A stretch of DNA of 42,003 nt from Anaerolineae bacterium (GCA_026991225.1 JALXCB010000149.1:1-42003), one strand, 5' to 3'; shown: positions 9,169-18,999, counted from the first letter of the stretch. Made by a program: numbers and translations. Notes: generated by a model not told the origin, from the sequence alone.

Positions 9169-9188
9169 TTACATAGGACACCCTCCTT
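9169..9188 (-). other. Start-stop minimal uORF with strong Shine-Dalgarno in the protease leader
   Basis: On the minus strand AAGGAGGG (9188-9181) is followed after 6 nt by ATG (9174-9172) and directly by TAA (9171-9169). It lies about 70 nt upstream of the protease start, inside the transcript expected from the promoter at 9198-9227. Ribosomes could initiate and terminate here; a regulatory role is inference. Confidence 0.45.
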
Positions 9189-9197
9189 TGAAATAAA

Positions 9198-9227
9198 ATC
9201 ATACTGCTTGGAAAAAACACTTGACAA
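9198..9227 (-). promoter_or_regulatory. Candidate sigma70 promoter for the S8 protease
   Basis: TTGTCA (9227-9222) and TATGAT (9203-9198) on the minus strand, separated by 18 bp, about 95 bp upstream of the protease start codon. Both boxes are close to consensus; the spacing is one above optimum. Confidence 0.5.
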
Positions 9228-9334
9228 TTCTTCTGAAATCGGTTGGAGCCGATGCAGCCGCATGAAACATTCTTAAGCAAGCGACGGCTATTGTACGTGA
9301 TCGAGGAGGATTGTGCAAGCCCACTTTTTCAAGA

Positions 9335-9552
9335 GGGCGTGTCCTAAATTTTTGGCAAATCGCGTTGTCATCAGGAATTCGGTCATGCGGGCTCCACCCG
9401 GCGCTGAAGCGCTGGGCTACAAAACAACGCCGAGTGAACCCGGCTTTTGGCGCGGGCTGGCTCTGAAAGCCCCCTTGAGGGGGCGTCATTTCTAGCCCGG
9501 AGTTCACCTCCGGGGCGCCAGGCGCAACGCGCCCATAATTTGGGACACACCC
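9335..9552. mobile_element. MITE-like element, GGGTGYGTCCCAA family, with REP-like core
   Basis: 218 bp with inverted ends GGGCGTGTCCTAAAT and ATTTGGGACACACCC. It is flanked by a perfect 9-bp target duplication TTTTCAAGA (9326-9334 and 9553-9561). The core (about 9393-9535) is a string of hairpins such as GCCCCCTTGAGGGGGC and is shared with 10364-10510 and, in reverse orientation, with 21145-21290. No coding sequence. Confidence 0.83.
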
Positions 9553-9578
9553 TTTTCAAGACAAGATTTACCCTCAGC

Positions 9579-9698
9579 GGGTGCGTCCCAATTTTTGGCA
9601 AGACCTCCGGGAGGTGGCGTCAAACGCTTCATTTTGACCCAAACCCTGTTGCCACCTCCCGGAGGTCATCTGCGGCGCCAATTATCTGGGTCGCACCC
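9579..9698. mobile_element. MITE-like element, GGGTGYGTCCCAA family, 120 bp
   Basis: 120 bp, starting GGGTGCGTCCCAA and ending in TCGCACCC, with an internal inverted pair GACCTCCGGGAGGTGGC/GCCACCTCCCGGAGGTC. It is flanked by a perfect 9-bp target duplication ACCCTCAGC (9570-9578 and 9699-9707). A second 120-bp copy lies at 33764-33883. It follows the previous element by only 26 bp, so the 695-bp gap before the next gene is mostly mobile DNA. Confidence 0.85.
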
Positions 9699-9797
9699 AC
9701 CCTCAGCCTGGCATTTCGTACAAATCGGAAAAACATTTTATACTGATGCCTGATCATCCCCTTCATTGCCCCCTTCCCGCTCCCAAAGTGATTGCTC

Positions 9798-10313
9798 ATG
9801 GACGCCAAACGCAAAGCCGAGATCATCGCCACGCAAAAACCCTTTCAGGATGACTACCCCGACCATCTCGCCCACTGCTATGGGTGCGGTCGCCTGAACG
9901 AACACGGCTATCATATCAAAAGCTATTGGGATGGAGACGAGACTGTGGCCTGGTTCACGCCCAAGCCCTACCATATCGCCATCCCCGGCTATGTGTATGG
10001 CGGACTCATCGCCTCGCTCATTGACTGTCATGGCACAGGGTCGGCTGCGGCCTTCGCCTACCGCGCCGCGGGCCGGAAGATGGATGACGATGGCCCGCCC
10101 CTGCGCTTCCTCACCGCCTCCCTCCATGTGGATTATCTGAAGCCCACGCCTTTAGGCAAAGAGCTGGAGCTGCGAGGGCGGCTGGCCGAGATGAAAGGGC
10201 GTAAGGCCGTCATCGATATCGACCTCAGCGCCGGAGACGAAGTCTGCGCCAGGGGCCGAGTCGTGGCCGTACAGGTTCCCGACAGGTATATCGTCGATCT
10301 GGTTCGGGAATAG
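9798..10313 (+). CDS. PaaI-family hotdog thioesterase
   Basis: 171 residues, the usual size for a single hotdog acyl-CoA thioesterase. The N-terminal HCYGCGRLNEHGYH motif and the central helix segment with GYVYGGLIASLIDCHGTGSA are typical of the PaaI-like branch in which substrate-contacting residues lie in the HGG-type turn. Here the usual HGG is YGG, which may alter the active site. The C-terminal strands VDYLKPTPLGKELELRGR complete the fold. The substrate is not predictable. Start: ATG at 9798 is preferred over the in-frame TTG at 9792; no good ribosome-binding site is visible for either. A paralogue of the same length with a more canonical HGG lies at 24628-25143. The gene stands between two repeat elements. 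Confidence 0.82.
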   Translation: MDAKRKAEIIATQKPFQDDYPDHLAHCYGCGRLNEHGYHIKSYWDGDETVAWFTPKPYHIAIPGYVYGGLIASLIDCHGTGSAAAFAYRAAGRKMDDDGPPLRFLTASLHVDYLKPTPLGKELELRGRLAEMKGRKAVIDIDLSAGDEVCARGRVVAVQVPDRYIVDLVRE

Positions 10314-10338
10314 ACGGTCGTCACACATGACGAGCTTA

Positions 10339-10516
10339 AACTAAAGACGGATTGAAACCAATTCACCCGGCGCAGAAGCGCCGGGCTACAAAACAACGCC
10401 GGATGAACCCGGCTTTGGGCGCGGGCTGGCTCTGAAAGCCCCCTTGAGGGGGCGTCGTTTCTAGCCCGGAGGTTCACCTCCGGGGGCGCCAGGCGCAACG
10501 CGCCCATAATTTGGGA
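10339..10516. repeat. REP-like mosaic element related to 9335-9552 and 21078-21320
   Basis: The left end (AACTAAAGACGG after a TA at 10337-10338) resembles the terminus of the antitoxin-splitting element at 21078-21320. The core (10364-10510) is nearly identical to that in 9335-9552, and the right end ATTTGGGACGCAC resembles the GGGTGYGTCCCAA family. It looks like a mosaic; I see no matching target duplication. Together with short spacer it fills the gap 10314-10619. Confidence 0.7.
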
Positions 10517-10619
10517 CGCACTTCCCGGCAGGACTTACCTTGCAAATCCGCGCCATTTCCACTATACTCAACCCATCCCCCGCTCCTCTTACGCTCTCAG
10601 GTTCCCCCGCTTTCTTGCC

Positions 10620-12056
10620 ATGAGCGCACAAGTGCATTCCCCCGAACCTCAAATGGATACGCCTCCCTCAAACACAGATGGGGAGGCTCTTACTGAACAG
10701 AAATCCGCGGCCAGTCCCCTTTTGATGTATGCGGGCGTGTTCGTGGTTGGGCTGTTGATTGGGTGGTTCGTGTTGGGATGGTATCTGTTCCCGGCCCAAA
10801 GCAGCGACGTTTACCCCAGCGATCTGCGTCCTGATATCCGCGATGACTATATCCTCATGGTGGCGGAAGCCTACGGGGCCACCCATGACCTGCGCACCGC
10901 GGCCAAACGCCTGCGCTACTGGGAGCCCGGCGTCCTGGCCGTCAGGATCAAGCAAATGTCCCAGGCGCTGGCCAGGGTCGAGCCGGAGCGATCGGTGTAT
11001 CTCGAGGTGCTAGCGAAAGATCTGCATCTGGACGCCTCGGCCGCCGCGCCCGCGCAGCCGCCGCCCCCGCCATCCCGCAGTGCAGGCGGCGTCCCTCTCT
11101 CCTCCATCCTGGGCATGATCGCGTTCATTGCCCTGCTGGGGCTGGCCTTCTATCTGGCCAAACGCCGAGGTTTTCTGGACCTGCTTCGCCGTCGGGCCGC
11201 AGAGCCCGACGAAGCGCCCGCACCGCCGCCAACGCCCCAACCTCCCGCTGATACGATCTATCAGGATATCCCCGTCCACACCATGCCCGTCACCCAACCT
11301 GCAGCCGAGGAGGAAGCCGCGGGTGAGGGGCAGGTAGCCATGGGCGAGGAGCTCATGACCGCGGGCGAGTACGAATTCATCCCTCTGCCCGACCGGGAGG
11401 CCGTGCGGATGCCGGAAACCCGCTCGGAGGCTGCACCGCCGGAGGTGGCCCTGCCCGAGCCAGCACCCTGGGAGCCCGACTTCGAGGAAGCATCCCTGGA
11501 AGAATCGCCCGAAGATTTCATAAATCATATCGAAACCCCGGAGGACTTCACCACCGTGCCCGCACCGCCCCCGGCAGAGGTTGCCACAGAGGCCGGGGAT
11601 GAAAAACCTGGCGGGGAGGAGATCGGCGAGGCAGGTCAGACCCGAACCCTTCGATTCGATGGATCGCCCGACTACAACAGGATTGTTCCCATCGAAATCG
11701 ACGATGATTTCGGACAGTTTGTGCTGGGCGTCGCCCTGACCGCGCCGCACAATCCCAACCAGGTCATCGCTCTGGAAGTCATGCTTTACGACCGTAACGA
11801 TATTCGGACGGTCACCGCGCTGCTGGCTCCCCCCGTTCTGGCCAACGATCCCGAACTCCTGCGCCAATTCGCCGACAAGGAACAGACGGTCTTTCCCCTG
11901 CAGCCGGGCCAGCCCTTCCATCTGGAGACCGCGTACCTGATGGTGACGGGGAAAGTACGCCGGGTGCAATTCGGACCACACACCCGGGATGGCGCGCCCG
12001 TGATCGAATTCGCGGAAATCGAGTTTGTCGCCGAACGCGCGGGCGAGGGGTTGTAA
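10620..12056 (+). CDS. Two-TM protein of unknown function with conserved C-terminal domain
   Basis: 478 residues, not recognised as a named family. A short hydrophilic N terminus precedes TM1 (about 34-57). A helical segment of about 80 residues follows (YPSDLRPDIRDDYILMVAEAY, A.KRLRYW), then a Pro-rich stretch and TM2 (160-180). Next is a long acidic, Ala/Pro/Glu-rich region of low complexity (about 195-340). The C-terminal 130 residues look folded (RTLRFDGSPDYNRIVPIEID, VALTAPHNPNQVIALEVMLYDR, LMVTGKVRRVQF). The two spans suggest that the middle helical part lies across the membrane from both termini. Start ATG at 10620; no strong ribosome-binding site. It converges on dgt with only 6 bp between stops, so there is no room for a separate terminator. 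Confidence 0.72.
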   Translation: MSAQVHSPEPQMDTPPSNTDGEALTEQKSAASPLLMYAGVFVVGLLIGWFVLGWYLFPAQSSDVYPSDLRPDIRDDYILMVAEAYGATHDLRTAAKRLRYWEPGVLAVRIKQMSQALARVEPERSVYLEVLAKDLHLDASAAAPAQPPPPPSRSAGGVPLSSILGMIAFIALLGLAFYLAKRRGFLDLLRRRAAEPDEAPAPPPTPQPPADTIYQDIPVHTMPVTQPAAEEEAAGEGQVAMGEELMTAGEYEFIPLPDREAVRMPETRSEAAPPEVALPEPAPWEPDFEEASLEESPEDFINHIETPEDFTTVPAPPPAEVATEAGDEKPGGEEIGEAGQTRTLRFDGSPDYNRIVPIEIDDDFGQFVLGVALTAPHNPNQVIALEVMLYDRNDIRTVTALLAPPVLANDPELLRQFADKEQTVFPLQPGQPFHLETAYLMVTGKVRRVQFGPHTRDGAPVIEFAEIEFVAERAGEGL

Positions 12057-12062
12057 CGCCCC

Positions 12063-13223
12063 CTACACCCGCTGGTTGGGATCGAACAGGCGGTTGTATT
12101 CCTGGATCGCATAGCGATCGGTCATCCCCGCCATGTAATCGCAGACCACCCGATGCAGCTCGTCATCTCCCTGGTTGATTTTCTTCTGGGTGTCGGGAGG
12201 AAGCATACGCGGCTCGCGCACATAGGCCTCGAATAGCCGGGCCAACACCATTTCCGCTTTGGAGGCCATGCGCATGACGCGGTAGCTGCGATAGAAATGG
12301 TCGTAGAGATAGCGCTTTTGCACGGCGTTGGCCTGTCGAAGTTCGGGGCTGAATCCGGCGATATTGCGGCCCATGGCCCGCACGTCTTCCACCGATTGAA
12401 TGTTGTGCTCGATGAGCTGGGCGTAGGTGTACTCGATGGCGTCGGTCATTTCGATGCCCACCAGACGGCGAATGATGCGGGCGCGGGTCAAAGAATCCAG
12501 TTTGGGCGGATGGTAAGGCAGGCCGAGACTGTCCATCACCCGCCGCCACAGGGGCTGCTCCGCCAGATCGGCCACATCGAGGATGCCCGCATAGAGCCCG
12601 TCGTCCAGATCGCTGGTGTTCCAGGCCAGCTCATCCGCGATATTGGCCAACTGACATTCCAGCGTGCCCGCCAGCTCGGGCTCATAGCCTTCGGCGTTGA
12701 TAACGTCGTAATCGGTGTCGTGCTTGACCAACCCCTCCCGCACTTCGTAGGTGAGATTCAGGCCGGGGAAATCGGGATAGCGCCGCTCCAGCTTCTCCAC
12801 AATGCGCATGGTTTGACGCTGATGGTCGAAGCCGCCATGATTGGCCATGAGCGTGTTGAGGATATGTTCGCCCGTGTGACCAAAGGGGGGATGGCCCAGA
12901 TCGTGAGCGAGGCAGATGGCCTCGGTCAGCTCCTCGTTCGCGCCCAGGGCCCGGGCCAGGGTGCGCCCCAGTTGAGCCACTTCCATGGTGTGGGTCAGGC
13001 GATTGCGATAGTGATCGCCCTCGTGATAGACGAAGACCTGGGTCTTATAGGCCAGACGTCGAAACGCGGTGGTGTGGACGATGCGATCCCGATCCTTCTG
13101 ATATGCGGTGCGATAGTCGGCCTCTTCATCCGGATAGACCCGGCCGCGGGTGTCCGCGCTTTTCATGCCCCACGGCGCCAGAAATCGACGCTCCCGCTCC
13201 TCTAGCATGGCTCGTGAGATCAT
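12063..13223 (-). CDS. dgt: Deoxyguanosinetriphosphate triphosphohydrolase-like HD-domain protein
   Basis: 386 residues, HD superfamily. The metal-binding residues are visible: His78 in RLTHTMEV, His107-Asp108 in LAHDLGHPPFGHTGEH, and a downstream Asp in IADELAWN. The family hydrolyses dNTPs (classically dGTP) to nucleoside and triphosphate, tuning nucleotide pools. The bacterial branch of about 380 residues is often annotated dGTPase-like with unverified substrate. Start: ATG at 13223 is chosen over the ATG at 13241 because AAGGAGG lies 5 nt before it, whereas the 13241 codon overlaps the rpoD stop and has no ribosome-binding site. The Shine-Dalgarno lies just after the rpoD stop (13234), so it is the third gene of the dnaG-rpoD-dgt cluster and probably translationally coupled to rpoD. 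Confidence 0.9.
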   Translation of the reverse strand: MISRAMLEERERRFLAPWGMKSADTRGRVYPDEEADYRTAYQKDRDRIVHTTAFRRLAYKTQVFVYHEGDHYRNRLTHTMEVAQLGRTLARALGANEELTEAICLAHDLGHPPFGHTGEHILNTLMANHGGFDHQRQTMRIVEKLERRYPDFPGLNLTYEVREGLVKHDTDYDVINAEGYEPELAGTLECQLANIADELAWNTSDLDDGLYAGILDVADLAEQPLWRRVMDSLGLPYHPPKLDSLTRARIIRRLVGIEMTDAIEYTYAQLIEHNIQSVEDVRAMGRNIAGFSPELRQANAVQKRYLYDHFYRSYRVMRMASKAEMVLARLFEAYVREPRMLPPDTQKKINQGDDELHRVVCDYMAGMTDRYAIQEYNRLFDPNQRV

Positions 13224-13233
13224 CTTGGCCTCC

Positions 13234-14559
<1,326 letters not shown>

Positions 14560-14600
14560 TAGTGCCTAATCAGTATGCTAGCCCGCGAAAAATTACATAG

Positions 14601-14810
14601 AGCTCACAGAGCGGTTTTGGGGTTGCACAGAGCGCACAGAGATTCATTGATCATTTGCAACTGCCAAGGCGGTTGGCCCCAATATCCCTCTTTTGCCACG
14701 AAGATGCGAAACTCAAAAAGGATTTCATCCGCGTTTCTTCGTATCCGTATTGAGTCAAAAGGGCTCCGTGACTCGTTACGATCATTTTTTCTCTGTGCAA
14801 CTCTGTGTTC
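14601..14810. repeat. CACAGAG palindromic repeat between dnaG and rpoD
   Basis: Left arm CACAGAG units (14605-14641) face CTCTGTGCAACTCTGTG (14791-14807) in inverted orientation. A GTAACT-family element (14657-14779) has inserted between the arms. Confidence 0.6.
14657..14779. mobile_element. MITE-like element, GTAACT family, un-nested relative of 5130-5474
   Basis: 123 bp starting GCAACTGCCAAGG and ending CTCGTTAC, flanked by a perfect 8-bp duplication GATCATTT (14649-14656 and 14780-14787). Its sequence (GTTGGCCCCAATATCCCTC, TTTTGCCACGAAGA, GGATTTCATCCGCG, GGGCTCCG) follows the outer element at 5130-5474 without the nested insert. Its terminal repeats are more diverged than those of other members. 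It lies between dnaG and rpoD, so read-through must cross it. Confidence 0.75.
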
Positions 14811-14845
14811 CTTCTTGGTTCCGGCTTGTCCGGGTCAGGGTTGAG

Positions 14846-16945
14846 TCATGCGTCGTTGACCGGCGCGGCGGGAGGGGTGGAGGACATCACATAGATGCGG
14901 CGGTTGTGCGTCCAGTGCATGGTTTGGGAATAGCGTGACAGGGATTTCTCCAGCTTCTTACGGGCGAAGGTCAATTCGATGAAGCTGTTGCTCAGTTCCC
15001 GACGTTCTTCGGGGGTCGCAGCCTCATTCAGAGCGATTTCGAGCTGGCGAAGCGTCTCTTTGATCTTTTCCAGACGCAACCGCAACAGGCCGGTGACGAC
15101 CTCCCGTTGCAGGTGCTGTTCCTGAATGTATTTCGGTTTCGATTTCTCGAAGACCTGGGCGTAGTGCCACAGCAGATGGAAATGATCGGCGACGGCGTCG
15201 TCGAGGCGGGCGATGAAATCGACCAGGTCTTCTTCCGGCTCGTCGAAAAGATAATCCTCTACGATCTGAAAGATGGCCCGATTGAGCGGGTCCGTAAAGT
15301 CCTCGACGTAGAAGGGGTCCAGTTCCAGACCGGCGAGCTCCGCATCCAGCCAGGGCCACAGGGTGTCGTGATGGAGGAGCATCAGGCCCAGCAGGTGCTC
15401 CTCCGGCCCGATGCGGCGAGGTTGGGAAGCGGGGGTAGGAGGCAGCGCGGGCTCAGGCGCAGGGGAGGCGGTCCCGTCGTCCATCCACAGCGGAGGCTCC
15501 TCGGCGGCTCCGAGGATGGCGTTGTCGGGAGGCTGATCGACCACGCCGGGTGGCGGTTCGGGGGGAATGGGCGACTCGGGCGTTTTTCGCTTGAGAGATC
15601 GTCGCCGTTCTCCCCGTTCGAACTGGGCCAGGGCCTCCTCCACATCGATTTCCCGCACCCGGGCCAGGGCGGCCACCCGGCCGATATAATGCCGTCGCTG
15701 GATGGCGTCACCGATCTTGCTCAGGGTGGGAAGCACTTCGGCTACAAACTGGGATTTGCCCGAAGCTGTGGCGAGATCGTGCTGCGCAGCGGTCTGCTGG
15801 ATGATATAGTCTACCACGGGAATGGCGTTCTCGATAAGCGCCCGCCACTGTTCCGGGTCCTGACGCAATACGTCATCGGGGTCCTGCCCCTGGGGCATGA
15901 TGGCGATGCTCACATCCGCGAACAGGCGTTTTTCGGTGCGGAAACCGGAGGAGGTCGGTGCGAGGACGCCCCGTTCCGACAGGGTTTCCTGCACGATCAT
16001 GACGCCCCGCCAGGTGGCCCGGGCCCCGGCCGCGTCCGCATCCAGGGCGAAGACGAAGTTGCGCGAATAGCGGCTGAGCAGTTGCACCTGTTGGGAGGTC
16101 AGAGACGTGCCCATGGCCGCGACCACATTCTTGAACCCGCGCTGATGCGCGCTGATCACGTCCATGTAGCCTTCCACCAGCACGACCTGATCCCGGGCGC
16201 GGATGGCTCGTTTCGCCATATCCAGGCCGAAGATGACCCGGCTTTTGTCGAAGAGAGGCGTTTGGGGCGAGTTGAGATATTTGGGCTCCCCCTCGCCCAG
16301 AATGCGCCCGCCAAAGGCGATGACCCGGCCCTGCACATCGCGGATGGGGATGATCAGGCGGTTGCGGAAGCGGTCATACGCGCCACCCGTGTCGCGGGGG
16401 ATGGCCAGGCCCGCCTGGATGATCTCCTCCAGGGAGTAGCCCTTGCTTTTGAGATGGTGAATGAGATGCTCCCAACCATCCCGAGCAAAACCAAGCTGAA
16501 ACTGCTCGATAGCCTCCTGCGAGACGCCGCGATGCGCCAGGTACACGCGGGCGCGTTCGCCTTCGGGCCCGGTCAGCAGATTGCTCTGGAAGAAGGACGT
16601 GGCCGCGTTGTGGATATCCAGCAGGCGCTGGCGGGCGTCGCGCACCTCGGGCCGAACCTCCTCCAGAGGCACGCCCGCTTCCCGGGCCAGCATCCGCAGC
16701 ACGTCCGGGAAGGGCAGATTCTCCCGCTTTTCCACAAAAGTGAAGATATCTCCGCCCGCGCCGCAGCCGAAGCACTTCCACGTATTGGTTTGAGGGAAAA
16801 CGTGGAAGGAGGGCGTCTTCTCCGAATGGAAAGGACAGAGCCCCTTGTAGCTGCTCCCCGACTTCTTCAACTGCACATAGCGGCCGATCACCGACACCAC
16901 ATCCAACCGGTCTTTGATTTCCTGGATGACTGAATACTGGGTCAT
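14846..16945 (-). CDS. dnaG: DNA primase DnaG
   Basis: 699 residues from ATG 16945. The CHC2 zinc finger is at the N terminus: Cys37-Pro-Phe-His40 and Cys58-Phe-Gly-Cys61 within KGLCPFHSEKTPSFHV and WKCFGCGAGGD. The catalytic Toprim domain has Glu258 in VEGYMDV and the Asp302/Asp304 pair in ALDADAAG. The C-terminal third (from about 470) begins with a Pro-rich spacer and ends in a helical domain of the DnaB-helicase-binding type. It makes RNA primers at the replication fork. An in-frame TTG at 16963 would add six residues; neither start has a clear ribosome-binding site. It is the first gene of the minus-strand dnaG-rpoD-dgt cluster, a variant of the classical macromolecular synthesis operon without rpsU. 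Confidence 0.95.
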   Translation of the reverse strand: MTQYSVIQEIKDRLDVVSVIGRYVQLKKSGSSYKGLCPFHSEKTPSFHVFPQTNTWKCFGCGAGGDIFTFVEKRENLPFPDVLRMLAREAGVPLEEVRPEVRDARQRLLDIHNAATSFFQSNLLTGPEGERARVYLAHRGVSQEAIEQFQLGFARDGWEHLIHHLKSKGYSLEEIIQAGLAIPRDTGGAYDRFRNRLIIPIRDVQGRVIAFGGRILGEGEPKYLNSPQTPLFDKSRVIFGLDMAKRAIRARDQVVLVEGYMDVISAHQRGFKNVVAAMGTSLTSQQVQLLSRYSRNFVFALDADAAGARATWRGVMIVQETLSERGVLAPTSSGFRTEKRLFADVSIAIMPQGQDPDDVLRQDPEQWRALIENAIPVVDYIIQQTAAQHDLATASGKSQFVAEVLPTLSKIGDAIQRRHYIGRVAALARVREIDVEEALAQFERGERRRSLKRKTPESPIPPEPPPGVVDQPPDNAILGAAEEPPLWMDDGTASPAPEPALPPTPASQPRRIGPEEHLLGLMLLHHDTLWPWLDAELAGLELDPFYVEDFTDPLNRAIFQIVEDYLFDEPEEDLVDFIARLDDAVADHFHLLWHYAQVFEKSKPKYIQEQHLQREVVTGLLRLRLEKIKETLRQLEIALNEAATPEERRELSNSFIELTFARKKLEKSLSRYSQTMHWTHNRRIYVMSSTPPAAPVNDA

Positions 16946-17094
16946 GTTGTTGTGTGTGGGCAAGGAACGGAGCGCGAGATTCGCCGACTTCTATTGTACA
17001 CCATCCAGGGCCATCGTCCAATGTCCATGGAGACGAGATGAAAGCGGATGTCTTGCTCGCGGCCTTGAAACGTGCTAAACTTAGTCCAATCTGA

Positions 17095-17210
17095 TAACCC
17101 CGTTGGAGACAGCGTCGTCGCCACTCCAGCGGGTTTCTTTTGGCCCAAAATCCAGACCTCCAGGAGGCGCTTGGCCTGGCGATTCTCATCCACCTCCCGA
17201 AGGTCATAAA
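17095..17210. repeat. Degenerate hairpin repeats upstream of dnaG and pfk
   Basis: Contains CCCCGTTGGAG facing CTCCAGCGGG (17098-17134), and a diverged CCTCCAGGAGGCG/CCACCTCCCGAAGGTC pair (about 17158-17207) resembling the interior of the 120-bp elements at 9579 and 33764. No gene. With 17221-17365 it fills most of the divergent gap 16946-17412. Confidence 0.45.
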
Positions 17211-17220
17211 ATCATCCTTT

Positions 17221-17365
17221 GTAACTATACACGCACCCTCTCATAGCAAGGCAAAAACCACTAAGGACACCAAGGCGCAAAGGGAAAGATAAAAAATTTC
17301 TTCGTGTCTTTGTGACTTTGTGCCTTAGTGGTAAAAACGTCTTGCAGAAGGAGCTGTATAGTTAC
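17221..17365. mobile_element. MITE-like element, GTAACT family
   Basis: 145 bp from GTAACTATACACG to TATAGTTAC. The interior is a palindrome of CCACTAAGGACACCAAGG and GTGCCTTAGTGG. The flanks CATCCTTT (17213-17220) and CATCTTTT (17366-17373) match at 7 of 8 positions. It ends 47 bp before the pfk start codon and so forms part of the pfk upstream region. Confidence 0.8.
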
Positions 17366-17412
17366 CATCTTTTTGTCATGACTCCTATCATTCCCATCAT
17401 CGAGGCCATAAA

Positions 17413-18588
17413 ATGAACGCAAAAAAACAAAAAACCCTGGCAGTGCTCACGGGCGGGGGCGATGTGCCCGGCCTGAACCCCACCATCAAGATGGTTGTGC
17501 GTCGCGCTATCGACAATGGCTGGCGGGTGTTGGGTTTTCGTCGCGGCTGGGCGGGCCCGCTGCGTTACAATCACGATGATCCCAACAGTTGGGGCCAGTG
17601 GGTTCTGGAATTGAACAAGCAGATGGTGCGCACCATCGACCGCACGGGCGGCACCTTCCTCCACACCTCCCGCACCCATCCCAGCCGCATGAAGGCGGAG
17701 CACCTGCCCGACTTCCTCAACCCGGATGATTTTCCCGTCAACGCGGATGGCACGCTGGACGCCACCCAGAAGGTGCTGCAAACGCTGGAGCAATTGAGCG
17801 TGGACGTGCTCATCCCCATCGGCGGCGACGACACCCTGAGCTATGGCGCCCGCATTCACAACGAGGGCTTCCCCGTGGTCTCCATTCCCAAGACCATGGA
17901 CAATGACGTCTACGGCACCGACTACTGCATCGGCTTCAGCACCGCGGTCACCCGATCCGTCAACTTCATCACCGACCTGCGCACTGCGGTGGGGTCGCAC
18001 GAGCGCATCGGCGTGGTGGAACTGTTTGGCCGCAACTCGGGCGAGACCTCCCTCATCGCCGCCTTTTGCGCGGACGTGGATCGGGCCATCATCTCCGAAG
18101 TGCCCTACGACGTGGAGAAGCTGGCCGATCTGCTGATGAAGGACAAACGCAACAACCCCAGCAACTACGCCATCATGACCATTTCCGAGGGCGCTTATCC
18201 CATCGGCGGGCAGGTGTTGGAGACGGGGGAAGCGGACGCGTATGGACACAAGAAGCTGGGTGGCATCGGCTACATTGTGTCCCAGCAGATCAAGGAGATC
18301 ACGGGCCAGAACATCATCTACCAGCAATTGGCTTACCTGATGCGCTCGGGCGCGCCCGACGCGTTGGACCGGATCGTGGCCGCGAACTTCGGCGCGCTGG
18401 CTGTGGACCTGGCCACGCGCGGCATCACCGGGCGCATGGTCGCCCTGCGGGAGGGTCGTTACACCCACGTCGCCGCGGATTACAGCACCCGCGGGGTGAA
18501 ACGAGTAGACGTGCCCGAGTTCTATGATGTGGATGAATACAGGCCCAAGATCACCCACGTCCAGGGCAAACCCATGTTCCTCTATTGA
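17413..18588 (+). CDS. 6-phosphofructokinase, motifs of the pyrophosphate-dependent type
   Basis: 391 residues. The N-terminal phosphoryl-donor loop is [10 protein letters not shown]. The donor-determining motifs are GGDD at 137-140 and PKTMDND at 159-165. In the PFK-A family ATP users usually carry GGDGS and PGT(I/M)DND, while Asp in GGDD plus Lys in PKT mark pyrophosphate users; by this rule it is PPi-dependent and would make glycolysis at this step reversible. Catalytic Asp163 and Asp165 are present, as are the substrate segments [19 protein letters not shown] and MTISEGAYP. Start ATG at 17413 has GAGG about 8 nt upstream. It ends at a strong intrinsic terminator (18611-18650). The PPi assignment is motif-based. 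Confidence 0.88.
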   Translation: MNAKKQKTLAVLTGGGDVPGLNPTIKMVVRRAIDNGWRVLGFRRGWAGPLRYNHDDPNSWGQWVLELNKQMVRTIDRTGGTFLHTSRTHPSRMKAEHLPDFLNPDDFPVNADGTLDATQKVLQTLEQLSVDVLIPIGGDDTLSYGARIHNEGFPVVSIPKTMDNDVYGTDYCIGFSTAVTRSVNFITDLRTAVGSHERIGVVELFGRNSGETSLIAAFCADVDRAIISEVPYDVEKLADLLMKDKRNNPSNYAIMTISEGAYPIGGQVLETGEADAYGHKKLGGIGYIVSQQIKEITGQNIIYQQLAYLMRSGAPDALDRIVAANFGALAVDLATRGITGRMVALREGRYTHVAADYSTRGVKRVDVPEFYDVDEYRPKITHVQGKPMFLY

Positions 18589-18610
18589 CCTCCTCTCGAT
18601 TTTCATCGAC

Positions 18611-18650
18611 GCGGCGCACGTGACATCCTCCATGTGCGCCGCACTTTTTT
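18611..18650 (+). terminator. Intrinsic terminator of the phosphofructokinase gene
   Basis: A 9-bp GC stem, GCGGCGCAC (18611-18619) with GTGCGCCGC (18634-18642), followed by ACTTTTTTG. It is a textbook rho-independent terminator 22 bp past the stop codon. Confidence 0.9.
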
Positions 18651-18653
18651 GTC

Positions 18654-18962
18654 ATGAGCCGCTTTCTCGATAAACTCACCGCCCGCCTGGCCGGCGTGCC
18701 TTACGCCGCCCTGCCCCTGGGGATCGCGGCCAGCCTGGAGATGGGCGTCCCCCTCATCTACCCCCGCAAAGAGGTCAAAAGCCATGGGCGGGGCAAACAG
18801 ATTGAGGGCGAATTTCAGACCGGGGATCGGGTCATCGTCATCGAGGATCTGGTCACAACCGCGGGGAGTTTGATACAATCCATCGATATCCTGCGCGACG
18901 CTGGCCGCATCGATCAGGCTCAATGCGATAGGATTCGGACCAATCTCAACGAACATCTATAA
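18654..18962 (+). pseudogene. Orotate phosphoribosyltransferase-like fragment, truncated at both ends
   Basis: 102 codons. The middle matches the core of OPRTases: [18 protein letters not shown], then [18 protein letters not shown] (catalytic-loop segment with Lys and His) and the PRPP-binding loop [15 protein letters not shown] full enzyme is about 170-210 residues. Here about 50 N-terminal residues are missing, and the sequence ends about 25 residues past the PRPP loop, in [10 protein letters not shown]. The ATG lies 3 nt after the T-tract of the pfk terminator and has no ribosome-binding site. I infer a remnant. A shortened functional PRTase cannot be excluded, because the PRPP motif is intact. 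Confidence 0.6.
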
Positions 18963-18999
18963 TCTGCATGCCACCATCTATTTTCAGGAGCCTATCTAC

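Noticed and set aside
15107-16933. 608-codon plus-strand frame opposite dnaG
   Set aside because: Shadow of DnaG, whose zinc finger and Toprim motifs are intact.
17362-18633. 423-codon minus-strand frame opposite phosphofructokinase
   Set aside because: Shadow frame; it would also have to cross the pfk terminator.
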